Counted from the first letter of the stretch, positions 48,541 through 61,209 are shown. The stretch is DNA of 64,000 nt from Annona cherimola (GCA_030490835.1 CM059977.1:21991335-22055334), one strand, 5' to 3'. A program made the numbers and translations. Notes: generated by a model from the letters alone, not told the origin.

Positions 48541-48775
48541 TATTTGGTGCACCTTGGTGCAAAAGCTCATTTTTTTTGAAAATTTAAATTACGAAAACCT
48601 CATTGATTTTAAAAAATCTAAAAAAGTATCTACAAATCTTTAAATATAGTAAAAATTGATACACATGTGAAATACACTTAGATTAATAGTTGTATAAAAA
48701 AATTTAAAAAAATTTAAAAATGAGTTTTTGCATTCGGGTGCACCGAAGTTTAGTACACCTGAGCACATGAAAAAT
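48541..48775. mobile_element. GTGCACC-type MITE nested in LINE
   Basis: TTTGGTGCACCTTGGTGCAA at the left mirrors ...TGCATTCGGGTGCACCGAA at the right. It interrupts LINE coding between the K-L-M-K-K and V-I-K-D-M-Y segments. Same body as 26193-26795. Confidence 0.75.
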
Positions 48776-49975
48776 CAAATGCCGATGTTATTAAAGATAT
48801 GTACGTGAAAGCTATAACAAATATGAGGATCATTAAGTGATAATACAAATGCTCTTCCAATTACAATAAATTTACTTTTTACCTTGATTATGGGTGAACT
48901 TATCAGACATTTACAAGAAGAAATATCTTAGTATATTTTATTCGTAGATGATATAGTTCTAATAGATGAAACTACTTAAACAAGTAGAAATGCTCTAGCA
49001 TCTAATAAATTTAGAATTAGTCGCACAAAAAGTAAATATATGAAATATAACTTTAATAATAGTGAAATCCTAGATAAGGAACCAATTAATTTCAGATCAA
49101 GTAGTACCAAGGACAGATTACTTTCAATTTGCAGGATCATAGTTCAAGAAAATAAAAAAATGAGAAAGAAGTCAATCCTAGAATCTAAGTAGGATGAAAA
49201 AAATGATAAAATGCTTCAAGAATTTTACACGACTATCAAGATCCAATTAATTTAAAGGAAGGAAAAATTTTATGAGACTAATTAGGCCAACTATGCTTTA
49301 TGGTGTATAATAGTTAAATAACAATATATAAATAAAATGAGTATAGCATAAATGAAGATATTAAGGTGAATGAGTAATAAAAAAAAGCGAAGAAAAAATT
49401 ATAAATGAAGTAACACAGGGTAACCTAAAAGCAAAGCCAATAAATGGTAAAATGAGAAAAACAAATTAAAGTGGTTTGACTATGTTAAACATAGGCTTGA
49501 AAGGACATCAATTATGAGATTCGAGTTTATTCAAATAGAAGATAGTAAGCGAATAAGAAGAGACCAAAAATATATGTACGGAAGTAATTTAAACAAGATT
49601 TGAAAACATAAAGATTACTAAACATTTAATTACTGATTGCCAAGAAATGCGTAGCAGAATCTACGTAGTTGATCCCACTTAAGTAGAAAATAGCTTACGA
49701 TAATGATGATGATAAACATACTTTTGTTTAATCTTGGGCTTACTCCATTGCAACTGCATGTCCTAACTAGAACTCAGTGCTTTCTCTAGCATGACCATTT
49801 GTCCGTTTCCTCCATCATTTGGTTCTCTGATTATCAAAGTTCTCGATGAAATGATAATTAACAACCCCACAAACGAAAGAAAGAGCTCTTAATTATTTAT
49901 TCCATCATTACATACAGGGAGCAAAATTTCAATACAAGGCCATAATAAAACTCATAGACATTGTCAATGATACAC

Positions 49976-52900
49976 TCACAGCCGTAGTTTAATCCTCTCT
50001 GCAATCTTGAGCAAGTCTGAATAAATCCTGTCACCACCCAACACAGTGCCGGTTGCCCCTGCTGCCACACGCATTACGTCCTCAATCAACCGCACATTCC
50101 CCATGACATCAACATGTGCCCCACTCTCCAAACCACGGCCTTCGAGCAGATTGGCCGGCTGTTTGTGGTGGTACTCTCTCACATAGGTAGCCATGCCAGA
50201 AGGGTTGAACCTGGTCCTTCCACGCCACCCTCTGGCACACATGAATCCTGCGCTTAGTGTGGGCACAGTTTCATCACCATCTACAAAGTAGACACCACTT
50301 CTCAAGCACCCACTCTCACTCTCACTCTCACCAGCTGAGTTGTCTATTTGGAAAGGGATGCTATTGCATCTGTCTGAAGATGACTGCTTATAGACATATG
50401 ATCTTTCTGTTGGAATAACTACACCATACAAGCAGTAAATCTCCATATCTGGAGCATCTGGCAACCTACCAGTCATAAGAAACATAGCAGTGTCAAGTAC
50501 CAACCATTGCATGGTCGCTGGCAACAGAATGCATGAATGTATATGGAGGAGGAGGAGGTCTTACTTGGTTTCCAGTGGATTAGACCAGTGCTTTTAATGG
50601 GAATATTTTGGGTCATCTAGATTTTCTGCTATGCCATGAGAAAAGTGACTATCAGTGCGCTTCTTCATCTTTGGGGCGATGGACTGTAGGAGATCGAGTA
50701 CGGTTTTTGCTGTGTATACTTTACTGTCAGCAATTGCTCGAATGCTTTCCTGGTGCATCTCATCATATTCTGTCCACACCTCTTCACATGATTTTTTCTT
50801 TGGTTGAGCACTATATTTAAGACGTTCCTGTTTAACAATGGTTGAGCGAATTAACCATGATATAAGAAGAAAAGAAATAAAATAGAAATAGAAAAAGAAA
50901 GATGACTAATTGGCGGCAGCGTAGCATAAAATAGCAGTGTCATGCAACCTTAGCTGCTTTACTCATTGTTATGAATATTGATTATAGGAATTGAAATGCA
51001 TCTTTCGTATGTTCACAACTAACAGAAAGAGATGGAACATTGCATTGATTCATGCAATGTTCTGCAATTGTGAGCAGTTTCATGAAAGACCATCAAAAAT
51101 TGTATAATTGCATAAAGCTTCCCTGCAGATGTGGTTGCACTAAATTTGAAATTACGAACCAGGAAAGTCTTCCCATGACTATATATTTTTAACAAAACCA
51201 TGAAAGATAGTAAGAGGTTCAAGATTCCTTACCTTATGGTTGAAGGTCTGTAGCTTAGAAGATTCCTTAGCCTTCCATAGTGTACTGTCTCCTTTACTCT
51301 GAAACCCAGCTTTCCATCACTTGAGTTAGTTGGACAAAACTCCTCCTTTGATGAGGTTATTAAATATTTCTTTTTCACAGGATCACAACCACAGCCTTCC
51401 TCAGGTGACCAATCCTTGTTGCCCCAGACTGTCTCACCACCTTTAGGAATCAAGGACATGATAGAGTCCCATGTGCGAACTACACGCATGGCATGCACTA
51501 GGGTTTGTAGGCCCAGGATATCATAGTCAAGAACATGAGGAGCCATAGCCCTGCAGTAAAACAAAATCATAAATGGCGGACAAAACACACAGATCAGTTC
51601 CATCAAGAAAGCTAGACATACTACATAAACCATTGGCTTAAGAAATGCAAAAGCTTCCATCAAAAAAAAAAAGACAAGAAAATGAAAAAGCAGTCAACCT
51701 GGAATGTGAAGTAGAATTAAATAGAGTTAGAAAAATATTTTCTGATCCCACCATTTCTATTATAAATTTACAACTGATACAGCAATACTCAAAAACAAAG
51801 TTCCAACTTCCTATCAAATAGATCGGTAAACCAAAATTCAAGAGTTGTAAGTGAGAATACATGTAAACAGATTAGAAAACCAACCTTGTGAAAGCAGCAT
51901 CTTTAGCTTCAGCAGAAATTATGCCACTAACAGCCTTCGGAACCCCAAGAAACGTTGGCCCAATGTTCATGACTGCTTTGATGTGCTTGGCGCACCACCC
52001 TGGACCTCCTCCGCCCCCGATGGGAGGAGCTGCTTCAACCCATTTGAGGAAATGGAGAAAGTAGAGCACCCCGATGGAATGTGGCACCACAACAACCCGC
52101 TTGTTATTGTTGGTTCGTACCATTAACTCGATCTTGCTCTTCAGCCTACTGAGGGATTGGTCACGGACCTGCTTATTAGCAAATTGAAATTGATGAGATA
52201 ATAAAGATGGAAAGAAAGGAGATATTGATGTCAACACATTTGCCACCTATAACTATAAATAAATAAATAGTTAAATAGTTAAATAGAAACCCAGAGCGAA
52301 ATTGAATTCCCAACTGCCTCAAGGAAGTTTATGGGCTAACAGAAGTAATGTGGCCTATCCACGTAATTATCAATTATATATCTAGAAAAAGAAAAGAACA
52401 ACAGTGTTTAGTTGCTATCAAGCAATTGCAGTTAGGCTCATAGCATTGCTCATAATCTCCGTGAAAATTTAGCTCCCACCAAAACTTCACACTTGCAACT
52501 TGGTTTTGTCTTGTGAATATACCAACATGAATTTTGGTGCTGAATTCTAAGGGGAATGCTACAAGAAAAGAGTGTAAATCGATGCATGAGGTGAAGAGAG
52601 TTCACCACCTCTGTGTTCTGGAAAGACAATCTCCAATCATATGCAGCCATGTGAATATTTTTCCCCTCATACCCAATTCGCGCTAAGTTCTCAATAAGCA
52701 TTCCCCAAACAAAGTATCCAGGAGCAAAGTAATCAGCTGCAACAAGGCCGGGAACAGGACGGACACGGGTCCCCGGAGGATCTAGCCCTGTCTCATTGTC
52801 AAGCGACATGTGCTCTAACCAACACAGAGGTCTAGATAGAATCCAACAACCAAAGGAAGATCGATAAGCAGGAGAATTTCTCAAACAAACAAAAGGAAAT

Positions 52901-53428
52901 CGAACTTGCTAATAGTTCAAGAAGTTGGATGATGAATGACAAGAACCTCTTGAATATTTCAGTGAAACTGCCAGCCCAAAGGCGCTTGCGGAAGAGGCCA
53001 TCAGCGCAAGTCCGGCCTTCCCAAAGCTCGAGGCCGCCGGTGACAATCCCAGGGACTAAAACAACGGGGTGGAGACGCCTGACCCCTTCTCTCCTGAGCT
53101 TGGCTCCGGGCAGCTCCGGCAAATGGTAGCCAGGAAGAGCAGCAGGCAGAAAATTAAAGAGAATCAGAAGAACCCACCACGCCGTGAATATGTACCCAAT
53201 CATCCAACAGCACCAATCCACACAACTCCATTGCTTACTATTCCTCCCTCCCCAGTTTTTCCTTCCATTTTTTACCCGAACGGCAGCAGCAGGAGGACCG
53301 CTAGCTTCATTTTTTCCTCCTCCACTGGCTCTGCCGCCGCAGCTGCCATCAAGCAAAGCTCCCGTGCCGCCGCCCAAGAATCTGACCGGCTCCAGACACA
53401 CTCTTCGAAACCGCAAGACAGGCGCCAT
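49976..53428 (-). pseudogene. Phospholipid:diacylglycerol acyltransferase-like (PDAT, LCAT family), disrupted
   Basis: PDAT moves a fatty acid from phospholipid to diacylglycerol to make triacylglycerol in the ER. Exons on the - strand: 53428-52947, 52831-52609, 52168-51885, 51550-51233, 50827-50565, 50465-49976 (TGA). Features: Arg-rich N-terminus, one membrane segment (WMIGYIFTAWWVLLILFNFL), VVLVPGIVTGGLELWEG (lid/oxyanion), AAYDWRLSFQ, VPHSIGVLYF (nucleophile Ser), DGDETVPTLS (Asp) and ESGAHVDVMGN (His). Exon 4 is out of phase with exon 5: after VHYGR about 13 nt (or 1+3n) are missing, and the family-like ESSKLQTFN continues in another frame. In exon 5 a TAA (50596-50594) replaces the codon after KYSH, before the in-frame family sequence HWSNPLETK. 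The frameshifted product would stop before the Asp/His of the triad. Sequencing error is the alternative. Confidence 0.85.
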
Positions 53429-54419
53429 GATCGCAGCAGCGGCAGCAACAACAACAGCAGAAAATGAGAGATCGGTTGAGGTGTAATGGGTTGGATGGGG
53501 CTGCTCTTCCCAGGTGGGGGAGAAAGACAAAGCCTCTCTTCTAACGATGCAGCAGGCGGATGTCTGTGCTTCTTTCTCCCACCACGTGGTGGGTGCAAAG
53601 GGATTTGGGTGGCAGACGTGGGTTGGCGGGAGAGAGCAGAGAAGCGGCTCGTGGTTTAGAGGGGACTAAAATTCGCAAAAAGCGGCTGCAAATGCAATGG
53701 CAGCCATGAGGGGTTGCCACTTGTCCTTCCCTATGGGTCTCCCCCACTGGAAAAAGCGAAGGAGAAGAGATGGATGCTCTCTCTGCTGTTGCATGGCTGC
53801 CTGTGAGGGATATTTCCCTTATTTATTACTATATACACGTCGGAAATCCTTCGAGGCAGTGCAGGCTGGAGTCAGATTGATTTTCTTGCTGCAGTTGCAG
53901 AAGAAGAAAATGCAACTGCTGCTTGTATCCCCGTCTCTTTCGGATGTAATAACTCCCGAGGCGGGTATGATTCTGTGGCTGCGGCTGTAGAAGATGAGAG
54001 AGAGCGGGGAGGAGGAAACAAGAATCCAAGAGGCAAGCCAGGAATCACCACATCACACAGACCGAGGAACACGAATATCCATGTTTCATGGATGGTGGAT
54101 TGGCCGAGGAAATGGAAGTTCTGCTGCTGCCAACTTTCTTCTTTGGGAGTTTTCGTGCGTGTGATCTTGCATCATTTCTATTCTTATTAGCTCTGGAATC
54201 TCACCAATCTATCCCAACTTCTCTGTTATAATTCCAAAACTGAGCACTTGCATTTATTGCGCCTTGTAAACATTATGTTACACGGAAATTACTTTCAAAG
54301 AATTGAGTATAATTGCTTTTTAACTTACTTTGAATAAAGATATCCACCTGTCAAAAGATCAAATATACACCCGGTCGGAAACCAAATACCAAAAAATTAG
54401 CTGAGGCTTCTAGTTTGAA
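53429..54419. other. Upstream region of the PDAT-like locus
   Basis: Promoter/5' UTR candidate with GC-rich ORFs on both strands. These ORFs have Ser/Pro/Arg- or Gln/Leu-rich composition without family features. No gene seen. Confidence 0.4.
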
Positions 54420-54680
54420 TCGGCAGATCCCGTATCCAAGTATTTAAAAGCATTAAGGAGAGAATTAGGCAAAAAATGCAGAATTAGAAAAGCAGATTTA
54501 ATTTTTGGGAGGTAAGGAAGTTTTGATGAAGGCAGTTGTGTAAGTCATCGCAAGTTATGCAATGGATATCTTCTACCTGCCCGAGAACTTCTCCGGAGAC
54601 AACAAAGCTTTGACAAGTCGTTTTTGGCTGGGAGAGAAAAAAGGTAAAAGAAAAATAAGTTGGATGGCTTGGTATAAACT
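54420..54680 (+). mobile_element. L1-type LINE fragment (zf-RVT region)
   Basis: In two frames: IKERIRQKMQN, then EVLMKAVV.VIASYAMDIFYL, then FWLGEKKGKRKISWMAWYKL. This is the characteristic post-RT segment of plant L1 elements (REVLIKAVAQAIPSYAMS..., RFWWG...KIHW). Confidence 0.75.
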
Positions 54681-55560
54681 TTCATCATTATCATCATAAG
54701 CCATTTCCCATCAAGGTGACGTCGGTACATAGATTCTGTTGCGCCATTCTTGATGATTTAAGACTAAATTTTTAATAATTTGTAATATTTTTAAATCTTG
54801 TTTAATTTTTTTCATCTATATTTTTTTTGGTATTCCTCTCATTCTCGTCTCACATTGTACTTAGATAAACTTTGTCCTCCTAAACATTGTCATTTCAGGT
54901 CTTCTTTTAACATGACATAACCGTTTTAATCTATTTTCTTTTATTTTATCACTAATTGGTCTCAAATTTAGATTTTTTTGAATTTTTTCGTATTTTACCA
55001 CTCATCCGCCTCAACATTCTAACTTCTGTTATGTTCATTTTATGTATATGTTGTTTTTTAATTGTCCAACATTTTGCATCATAAAGCACAACAGGTCTAA
55101 TCGTAGTTTTATAAAAAATTTCTTTTAATTTGATTGAAACTTTACCGTCACATAAAATTCCTAACGCATTTCATCATTTCTTCCATCCTGATTGAATTTT
55201 ATGTATTATATCTTTCTCAATTTTCTTGTTTTATTGAATTATTGATCATAAATATCGAAAGTGATTAGTTCTTATTACTACTTGATCTAAAATCTTAATT
55301 AGTTCATCATCCGGGTTCTCACTATTATTAAAATTGCATTTCATATATTCAGTTTTTGTGCGACTAATTCCAAAACTATTAGATTCTAAAGCATCTACCC
55401 ACCTATTCGATTTTAAATTTAGTCTTTCTCTAGTTTCATCTATTAGAACAATGTCATCTGCAAATAACATACACAAAGATACTTCTTCTTGGAGATGTCT
55501 AGTAATTTCATTTATTATTAAGGTAAAAAGGGAAAATACGGCTTTATATGGAGGCTAAAA
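54681..55560 (-). mobile_element. RTE-type LINE 3' fragment
   Basis: Reading down the - strand: HLQEEVSLCMLFADDIVLID, RWVDALESNSFGISRTKTEY, NHFRYL, then a stop-filled tail with EWRNRIYVP and ...GATGATAATGATGA end. Same family as 47600-49715. It faces the L1 fragment tail to tail at about 54680. Confidence 0.8.
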
Positions 55561-55646
55561 CTGTTGTGTTGAACATCAAATGGCTAGTTGAATTACCATA
55601 TCAATAGATTCGTGTGAAATATAATTCTCTTTTCTTCATAAAGTTG

Positions 55647-56095
55647 GGGTTATTTCAAATATACTCATGATCTTTGCTCTTAATTTTAAATATACTCACT
55701 AAAAATGTCCCAAATATCAAATACGCCTCAAACTGTCACCGTTTAATAAAAGACTGTTAATTTTTAGACGAAACGATGGATATACCTTCAATATAGAGCT
55801 TGATTTGAAACCCCCTTAGACACGAGCGTGCGAAAGTAAATTTCTTAACCAACTTCTCCTTATAACCATGACCAAAAAATGGTTTCTTCTATTGGGGTCC
55901 AAAACTAATTAGATTCCAAGAGAGCTTTAGACTAAGCCCTAAGTTTAGGATATATTTGTTATTTTCTTTTCACATTGACAATCTTTTAACGAATAGTGAT
56001 GGTCTGAGTATTTGATATTTGAAACATTCTAATAGATATATATATATATATAGAATTTTCATAATTAGTAGGTATATTTAAAATTACTCCCATAA
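55647..56095. mobile_element. Fold-back MITE with TATACTCA-rich ends
   Basis: GGGGTTATTTCAAATATACT... (left, about 115 bp) pairs with the inverse of ...GTATATTTAAAATTACTCCC. A (TA)n sits in the right arm. No coding capacity. Confidence 0.65.
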
Positions 56096-56109
56096 AGTTA
56101 ACATCCGGT

Positions 56110-56310
56110 GGGCTCCTGTTCAAGCATATTTGGGATTCTTCATTGATAGAATCAGCAAACAGCAACTTCTTTTTGTCATTGCATCTTCTCTTACATCCTT
56201 AAGAAAGGGAACAAATGTTGCACATTGTCTTGCTGAATTTGCAAACAGCGCTATTAAAAGCTTTCATAACGCATGGTGGGATTCCCCACTCATCTGTATT
56301 GTTTAATCAC
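56110..56310 (+). mobile_element. LINE-derived RNase H tail, fragment
   Basis: RKGTNVAHCLAEFANSAIKS...WWDSPL fits the RNase H C-terminus of plant L1 elements (R-x-A-N-x-V-A-H-x-L-A-x-x-A). Isolated and broken. Confidence 0.6.
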
Positions 56311-58773
56311 TTTGTACTGACATTGGTCTGATTAATGGATCTTCTGCTTACCTTGTTCCTTCTCAACCCCAAACTGAGGAGGAATGGGGCTAACGGCACT
56401 GGCTATCTTCAGACTTTTTTATTAAAAAACAAAATCTTGACCCGGATATTGAATTAGAAATTTAAGATATTGGTGAATATGATTTTCTTTTCGACCCTTT
56501 GAGATTATTTTTAAAGATTGTTTGGAAGAACCCAGATGGGCACTTGTCCTGGATGTACCAGGAAGGCCGGAAAATTGGCATGCCAACCTGGATATATTGG
56601 TCATAGGTGCATTAATGTGGATGAATTTCAAGAAGCTTGACGCCCATATTAGTAGATTTTTTAGAAACTTAGGAAGAAGAAAATCATTCACTTTGGGATG
56701 ATTAAAAACAATCTATGTGCAGATGCAACTCGCATTTTGGTTTGTATCAGTTTGTGTATGAATCCATCCTTGTCTGAATTTTAAGATGCCTACTCGTGCC
56801 GAAACATTACGACTTGGAAATAATTCGGATCATTCGATAAACCGGGTTAACAATTCGAGTTAGCAATTAGATAAGTGATTCTTATTCAAATTGTATATGA
56901 ATAGTTAACTAAAAAGTATAAAATAATGAACTAGCTAACTATTGGGGCAAAATATAAAAATAGAAAAAATTAAGGAAAGTGAGAAAAGTGAAAAATATAA
57001 TAAGTTTCACTTCTGTCATGTCATGACGTCACTTTCCTTAAGACAATTTTGTCACTCTATTTGCTGTTTAGGGTAATTTTGTAGTTGTCCCCAAGATACA
57101 AAAAGTGAAACCTGAACTAGAATAGGAAACAACATTTTTTCTAGGCACACGAACACTTGAAAACATAATTCTTAGTTGAATAGAGAGAATTTCAAAACTA
57201 TATGTCAATCTTGCAAATCAAAGACTTAGACATCCAATATCTAAATTAAGACAGAAGCAACAGTTGTCTTCAATAAGACACTAGGATGTCTGAAGAGAAA
57301 AGAGAATGAATGGATTATTGAGATTCTGAAATCTCCCCAATGTCATCTCTATTTATAGCTTGAATAAGGAGTCGTTTGATTGAATAGGCATACCTTTTTA
57401 CAATTAGACACATCTTTTGAAATCTACCACGTCATCCCTCAATCGGTTGTATCTCTTTAACCCACGACCAAAGTCATGTTGTTTGAATCATTGAATGTTA
57501 TATAACTGCCTAAGTTTCTGACCACTTTAACTATATTAGTTTTGTTGTTTATTTATGAAATTATATTATACTTATTATAATTTTTGAAAATCCCAACACT
57601 AACTAACAAAGTACATAATAATAAATTATTGTTAATGATGTTTTATTGGCTAATTTGTATTCAATAATGTTAAGAAAACAATTTAAGTTATTTCACCATG
57701 GCAAGCATTGTGATGGTTTTCTAAAGTTTCCTATTAACTATGAAATTTCAAGTCAAGATAAATAAAGTATTTTCGTTACAATATTCAAATTTATTATGTA
57801 AGTTATTTGGGTTGATAATTTAGTTCGGCTTGTCTTCAACGGTCTAGAAAAGTGATCTTAGGCTGTATATTTAATGCAAATTCTCATAATCAATTATACA
57901 TTTATGAAAAAAGTAATTATTATATTAATTTATGAAAAATTCAAAATTCCACTTCTATTAGTCGTTTTCCCATTATTATATCAAGACACAAAGAAAAAAT
58001 TATTAATCTATTATTCTCGATACATGCTTTTAAAATAAATAAATAGAAATAAATATTCTTAAAAATCTTCAGGAAATCCAAACTCTAGTGTCCCACTTGA
58101 TTTGGTACTCCTGTAAAAATAATGAGTTCGTCCCAAAATGACAGCAAGTAGAAAATTATTTGAAAATGAATAATGACTCAATTAAAACTTAATTAAATAA
58201 TAAAAATAATCATTTAATTCAATAACTTAAAAGTTTGCCTCAAATGCAAAATCAAACCCTTTCATCAAGTCCATATATAAGCATCAAAAATATAGAAATA
58301 GAGTATCTAATCATACAAATCAGAGTCCATTTGCACTAATTATATTTAAAATAAAATGGAGAAATTAAAATCCGCCACATCGGCGCCCTGATATCATTCA
58401 GATTAGGTTCATTACAGCCCATGCAGTATTTTTGGGTTTCGCCCAATTGTGGCTTTGCTACTAACATGTCCAATCAAAACCGAATATGTCCAATTTTTTT
58501 CTTTTTTCTTTTTTTTTCCGATGGTCCGTTTGCAAACAGCAACCACAGCAGCCTTCCTACAAATATCCCTGCAAGGATTACACTGCAACAAGTTAAAACA
58601 AAAACCATGGAAAATTACACAGGCATCAGAACCGATCTTTCATATTATTTTGTTTATAATATATATTTTTTATTGAAAGCAACCAACCTGAATGGTTGCA
58701 TTACGCGATCCATGAACAAATCATTCCACGTCCATCTTCCTGTACGATTTGCAACCCCGAACAATCATATTAC
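56311..58773. other. Intergenic, no gene seen
   Basis: AT-rich. ORFs at 56422-56691 and 58421-59005 lack family features; the second runs into a MITE. No terminal repeats were recognised between 56.7 and 58.7 kb. Confidence 0.4.
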
Positions 58774-59060
58774 GGTGTGTTTGTTTGGAACAAAAAAATG
58801 TCAACTAAAACTTTTAATCCAAAACTTTTTAATCTTCATAACTATTTTATTTTTAATTATTTTTTCATATTTTCTTATACAAACTACCCTACTTTTCAAT
58901 CATTTCTACAAGACTACTCATATAACTAATCTATCTATTTTAACTTTATTATCCTTACTTCTTATCATTATTCCTATTACATCATATCATTTTCTATCAA
59001 TTTGATAATTTCTGCCCAAAAAAATTTCGTCAAAAGTTTTACCCCTAACCAAACACACCC
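58774..59060 (+). mobile_element. MITE, GTGTGTTTG family
   Basis: GGTGTGTTTGTTTGGAAC start and CCTAACCAAACACACCC end, with the full family core (TACTTTTCAATCATTTCTAC, TTTTAACTTTATTATCCTTA). Confidence 0.9.
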
Positions 59061-60291
59061 TATAAATATAAAACATATATATAATAACTAATGGATAACG
59101 GATGCTGAAATTTCATTATATCTAACATATAAACTCAAGATCCGCGTACATATTAATAACATCTCAGAAATAAAAAATTTAGGCGTAAATCTTAGACATA
59201 TTTTATTTGATATTTTCTTTTAAAAGAAAAACATGATCATAAAATCAATCAGGACAAAATAGAAAAATCCTTAGCCTAAAATCATGATATGTGATACACC
59301 CACTCTGTACAATTAATCAAAAATAATCTCATTAATTGTACAAAAATAATTGTAGCAAATATTATAGAACCAATAATAGATCCCCACATAAAGTCCTACT
59401 TGCCTAGCAATTTTCACCGTGAAGTAGAGATAGAGAAAGAGGATAAGAGCCTTAAACCTCTAAAACCGCTTGTATGCCAACCGAGTTATAAGGGTAACTA
59501 AAATATCATTCCAAAATAAAAATATAACCCTAGGCTTCAATAATAAAGAGCCAACTCTTGCCACATAGGATATCCCGTATAGACTTTGACCAATCAATTT
59601 AAATATTTATATATATTTTTTTCGATATTTTACAAACATGAAACGAATCGAACTGCAATTTGGATCGAATCAGACCCAAATTACAGAACACAAAATCTAA
59701 ATAACTACTAAAAACTTAAAACGTTCCTTTTCCTGCTTTCTAATTCGGTTTGAGTTTTAAATAAAAACTTTTTTTATGATAAAAAAATAATCGGGTACCT
59801 ACCAGCCGTATTAGATCACTGTTGTTCTTTTCTCCTGCTTTATTTCTTGGAAGATTTAGTTGTGTTGGCCTAGTTTAAGCCTTACTTAAGCGGGCCTAAA
59901 AAATTGTTTATTTTTTTTATTTAGGCAAAAAGTTACAAAAATGACGCATTATTTAAGAATGTGATATGATGAAAAGGATAAATACTTGGTAAAATTTGAT
60001 TTATAGATTAAATACACTTAATTTTATATTTTCATAAAAATTTAAAGATTAAAAATATATGTTTTATAGTTGGACGCATGGCTGCCCTCATGCGGCCAGG
60101 TGTAAAAAATCACCTCTCTTCTTTCTTTTTAGGGGTTATTTGGTTGGATTGGAATGAGAATAGAATCAAAAAATAATTTAAAAATCTAAGTGGAATGTAA
60201 CTTGAGATTGGAAAAGTAATTCTTTGTTACTATCTTTCCCTTTTTATGGCCGTTTTGTTGGACTCAAAAGGAATTAGATATATGTTGAGAT
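59061..60291. other. Intergenic, no gene seen
   Basis: AT-rich, short ORFs only, no recognised element. Confidence 0.4.
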
Positions 60292-60580
60292 AGTGTGTTT
60301 AAGAAGTGATAAGACTTCTGATGAAAAAAAAATTTTGTAGAAGTTTTTGAAACATGAGAAACTGATGCAATATGACAGAGTAATGATAAGAAGTAAAGAT
60401 AATAAAATTAAAACAAATAAGTTAAACGTATGAGTAGTTGTGTATAAATATTGAAAAATAAGATAGTTGAAAAGGAAAAAATGAATAAATAATTAAAAAT
60501 ATATAGTAATTACATAGAATGAAAAGGTTTAGATTGAAAAGTTTTTATTTGAAGAATTTTAGATGTTACCAAACACACCC
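60292..60580 (-). mobile_element. MITE, GTGTGTTTG family
   Basis: AGTGTGTTTAAGAAGTG start, reverse core (GATAAGAAGTAAAGATAATA) and GTTACCAAACACACCC end. Confidence 0.85.
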
Positions 60581-61209
60581 AAGAAAGTTGTTATGGCAAG
60601 AACATATTACACGACTTTTCTATTGCATATATTACATCATTATTGGAATATAAAAATATAAATATTAATAAAAAAATTGTTATATATGACGATTCTTTTA
60701 TATAGAGAGAGGAAGAGAGAGGCGAAAATTCATAAGATTCTAATCCAAATTTCAGACCTTAAGCAGCGGAATAACCACTTAAGAACAAGGTCATAATGAT
60801 GATGTTGACTAGGCCCAGGAGCAGGTTCCATTGATGAGCCAATTTTTCTATCCTAAGAAAGCACACAAGAAGCAAGGGCAATTACTTAAATGACCAAGTA
60901 GCTAATGTGAATATGTATTAACTATTATGACAGATATTCAAAGTTGGACAAAAATAATGGTTCGTTACCCCTCTTCTAGACTACACCTCCTTCAGGTATC
61001 TAATCATTCAGAGTGAATAGCCTGATAGGAAAAAAAAAAAAATTAAAAAGGGAAAAGAAATACAAAAAAAAAAAAGCAGGGAAATAAGAACTAAAAAATT
61101 ATGATGACTAATTATTAAAAGTAAAACCTGACAAGAATTATTAAAAATAAAATAAGAATAAATGGGTAGCCCTTTGTTCTCCAACAAAACGACAAGTAAA
61201 CGTACAGAA
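60581..61209. other. Intergenic, no gene seen
   Basis: AT-rich; A-rich runs at 61030-61075. No gene or element recognised. Confidence 0.4.

Larger units (their letters stand above)
47600..49715 (+). mobile_element. Degenerate RTE-type LINE (non-LTR retrotransposon)
   Basis: Broken frames on the + strand show the RTE hallmarks in order: EAKHKAYYNL (upstream of RT, about 47.8 kb), FIDL.K.YD.VPRKLI (RT motif, about 48.47 kb), F.VDDIVLIDE (YADD-box equivalent, about 48.94 kb), SRTKSKYMKYNFNNS (about 49.02 kb), and a 3' end GATCCCACTTAAG...GATAATGATGATGATAA. Many stops and indels; inactive. Two MITEs are inserted in it. Confidence 0.8.

Noticed and set aside
51851..52126. 91-codon + strand ORF opposite PDAT exon 3
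   Set aside because: Antisense to conserved acyltransferase coding sequence; no independent features.
53069..53486. Two + strand ORFs over 100 codons opposite PDAT exon 1
   Set aside because: Antisense shadows of the GC-rich N-terminal exon; low-complexity Ala/Ser/Pro content.
56520..56640. Cys/His spacing like an EGF or zinc knuckle (CPGC...CQPGYIGHRC)
   Set aside because: Short, isolated and flanked by stops; likely chance in decayed repeat DNA.
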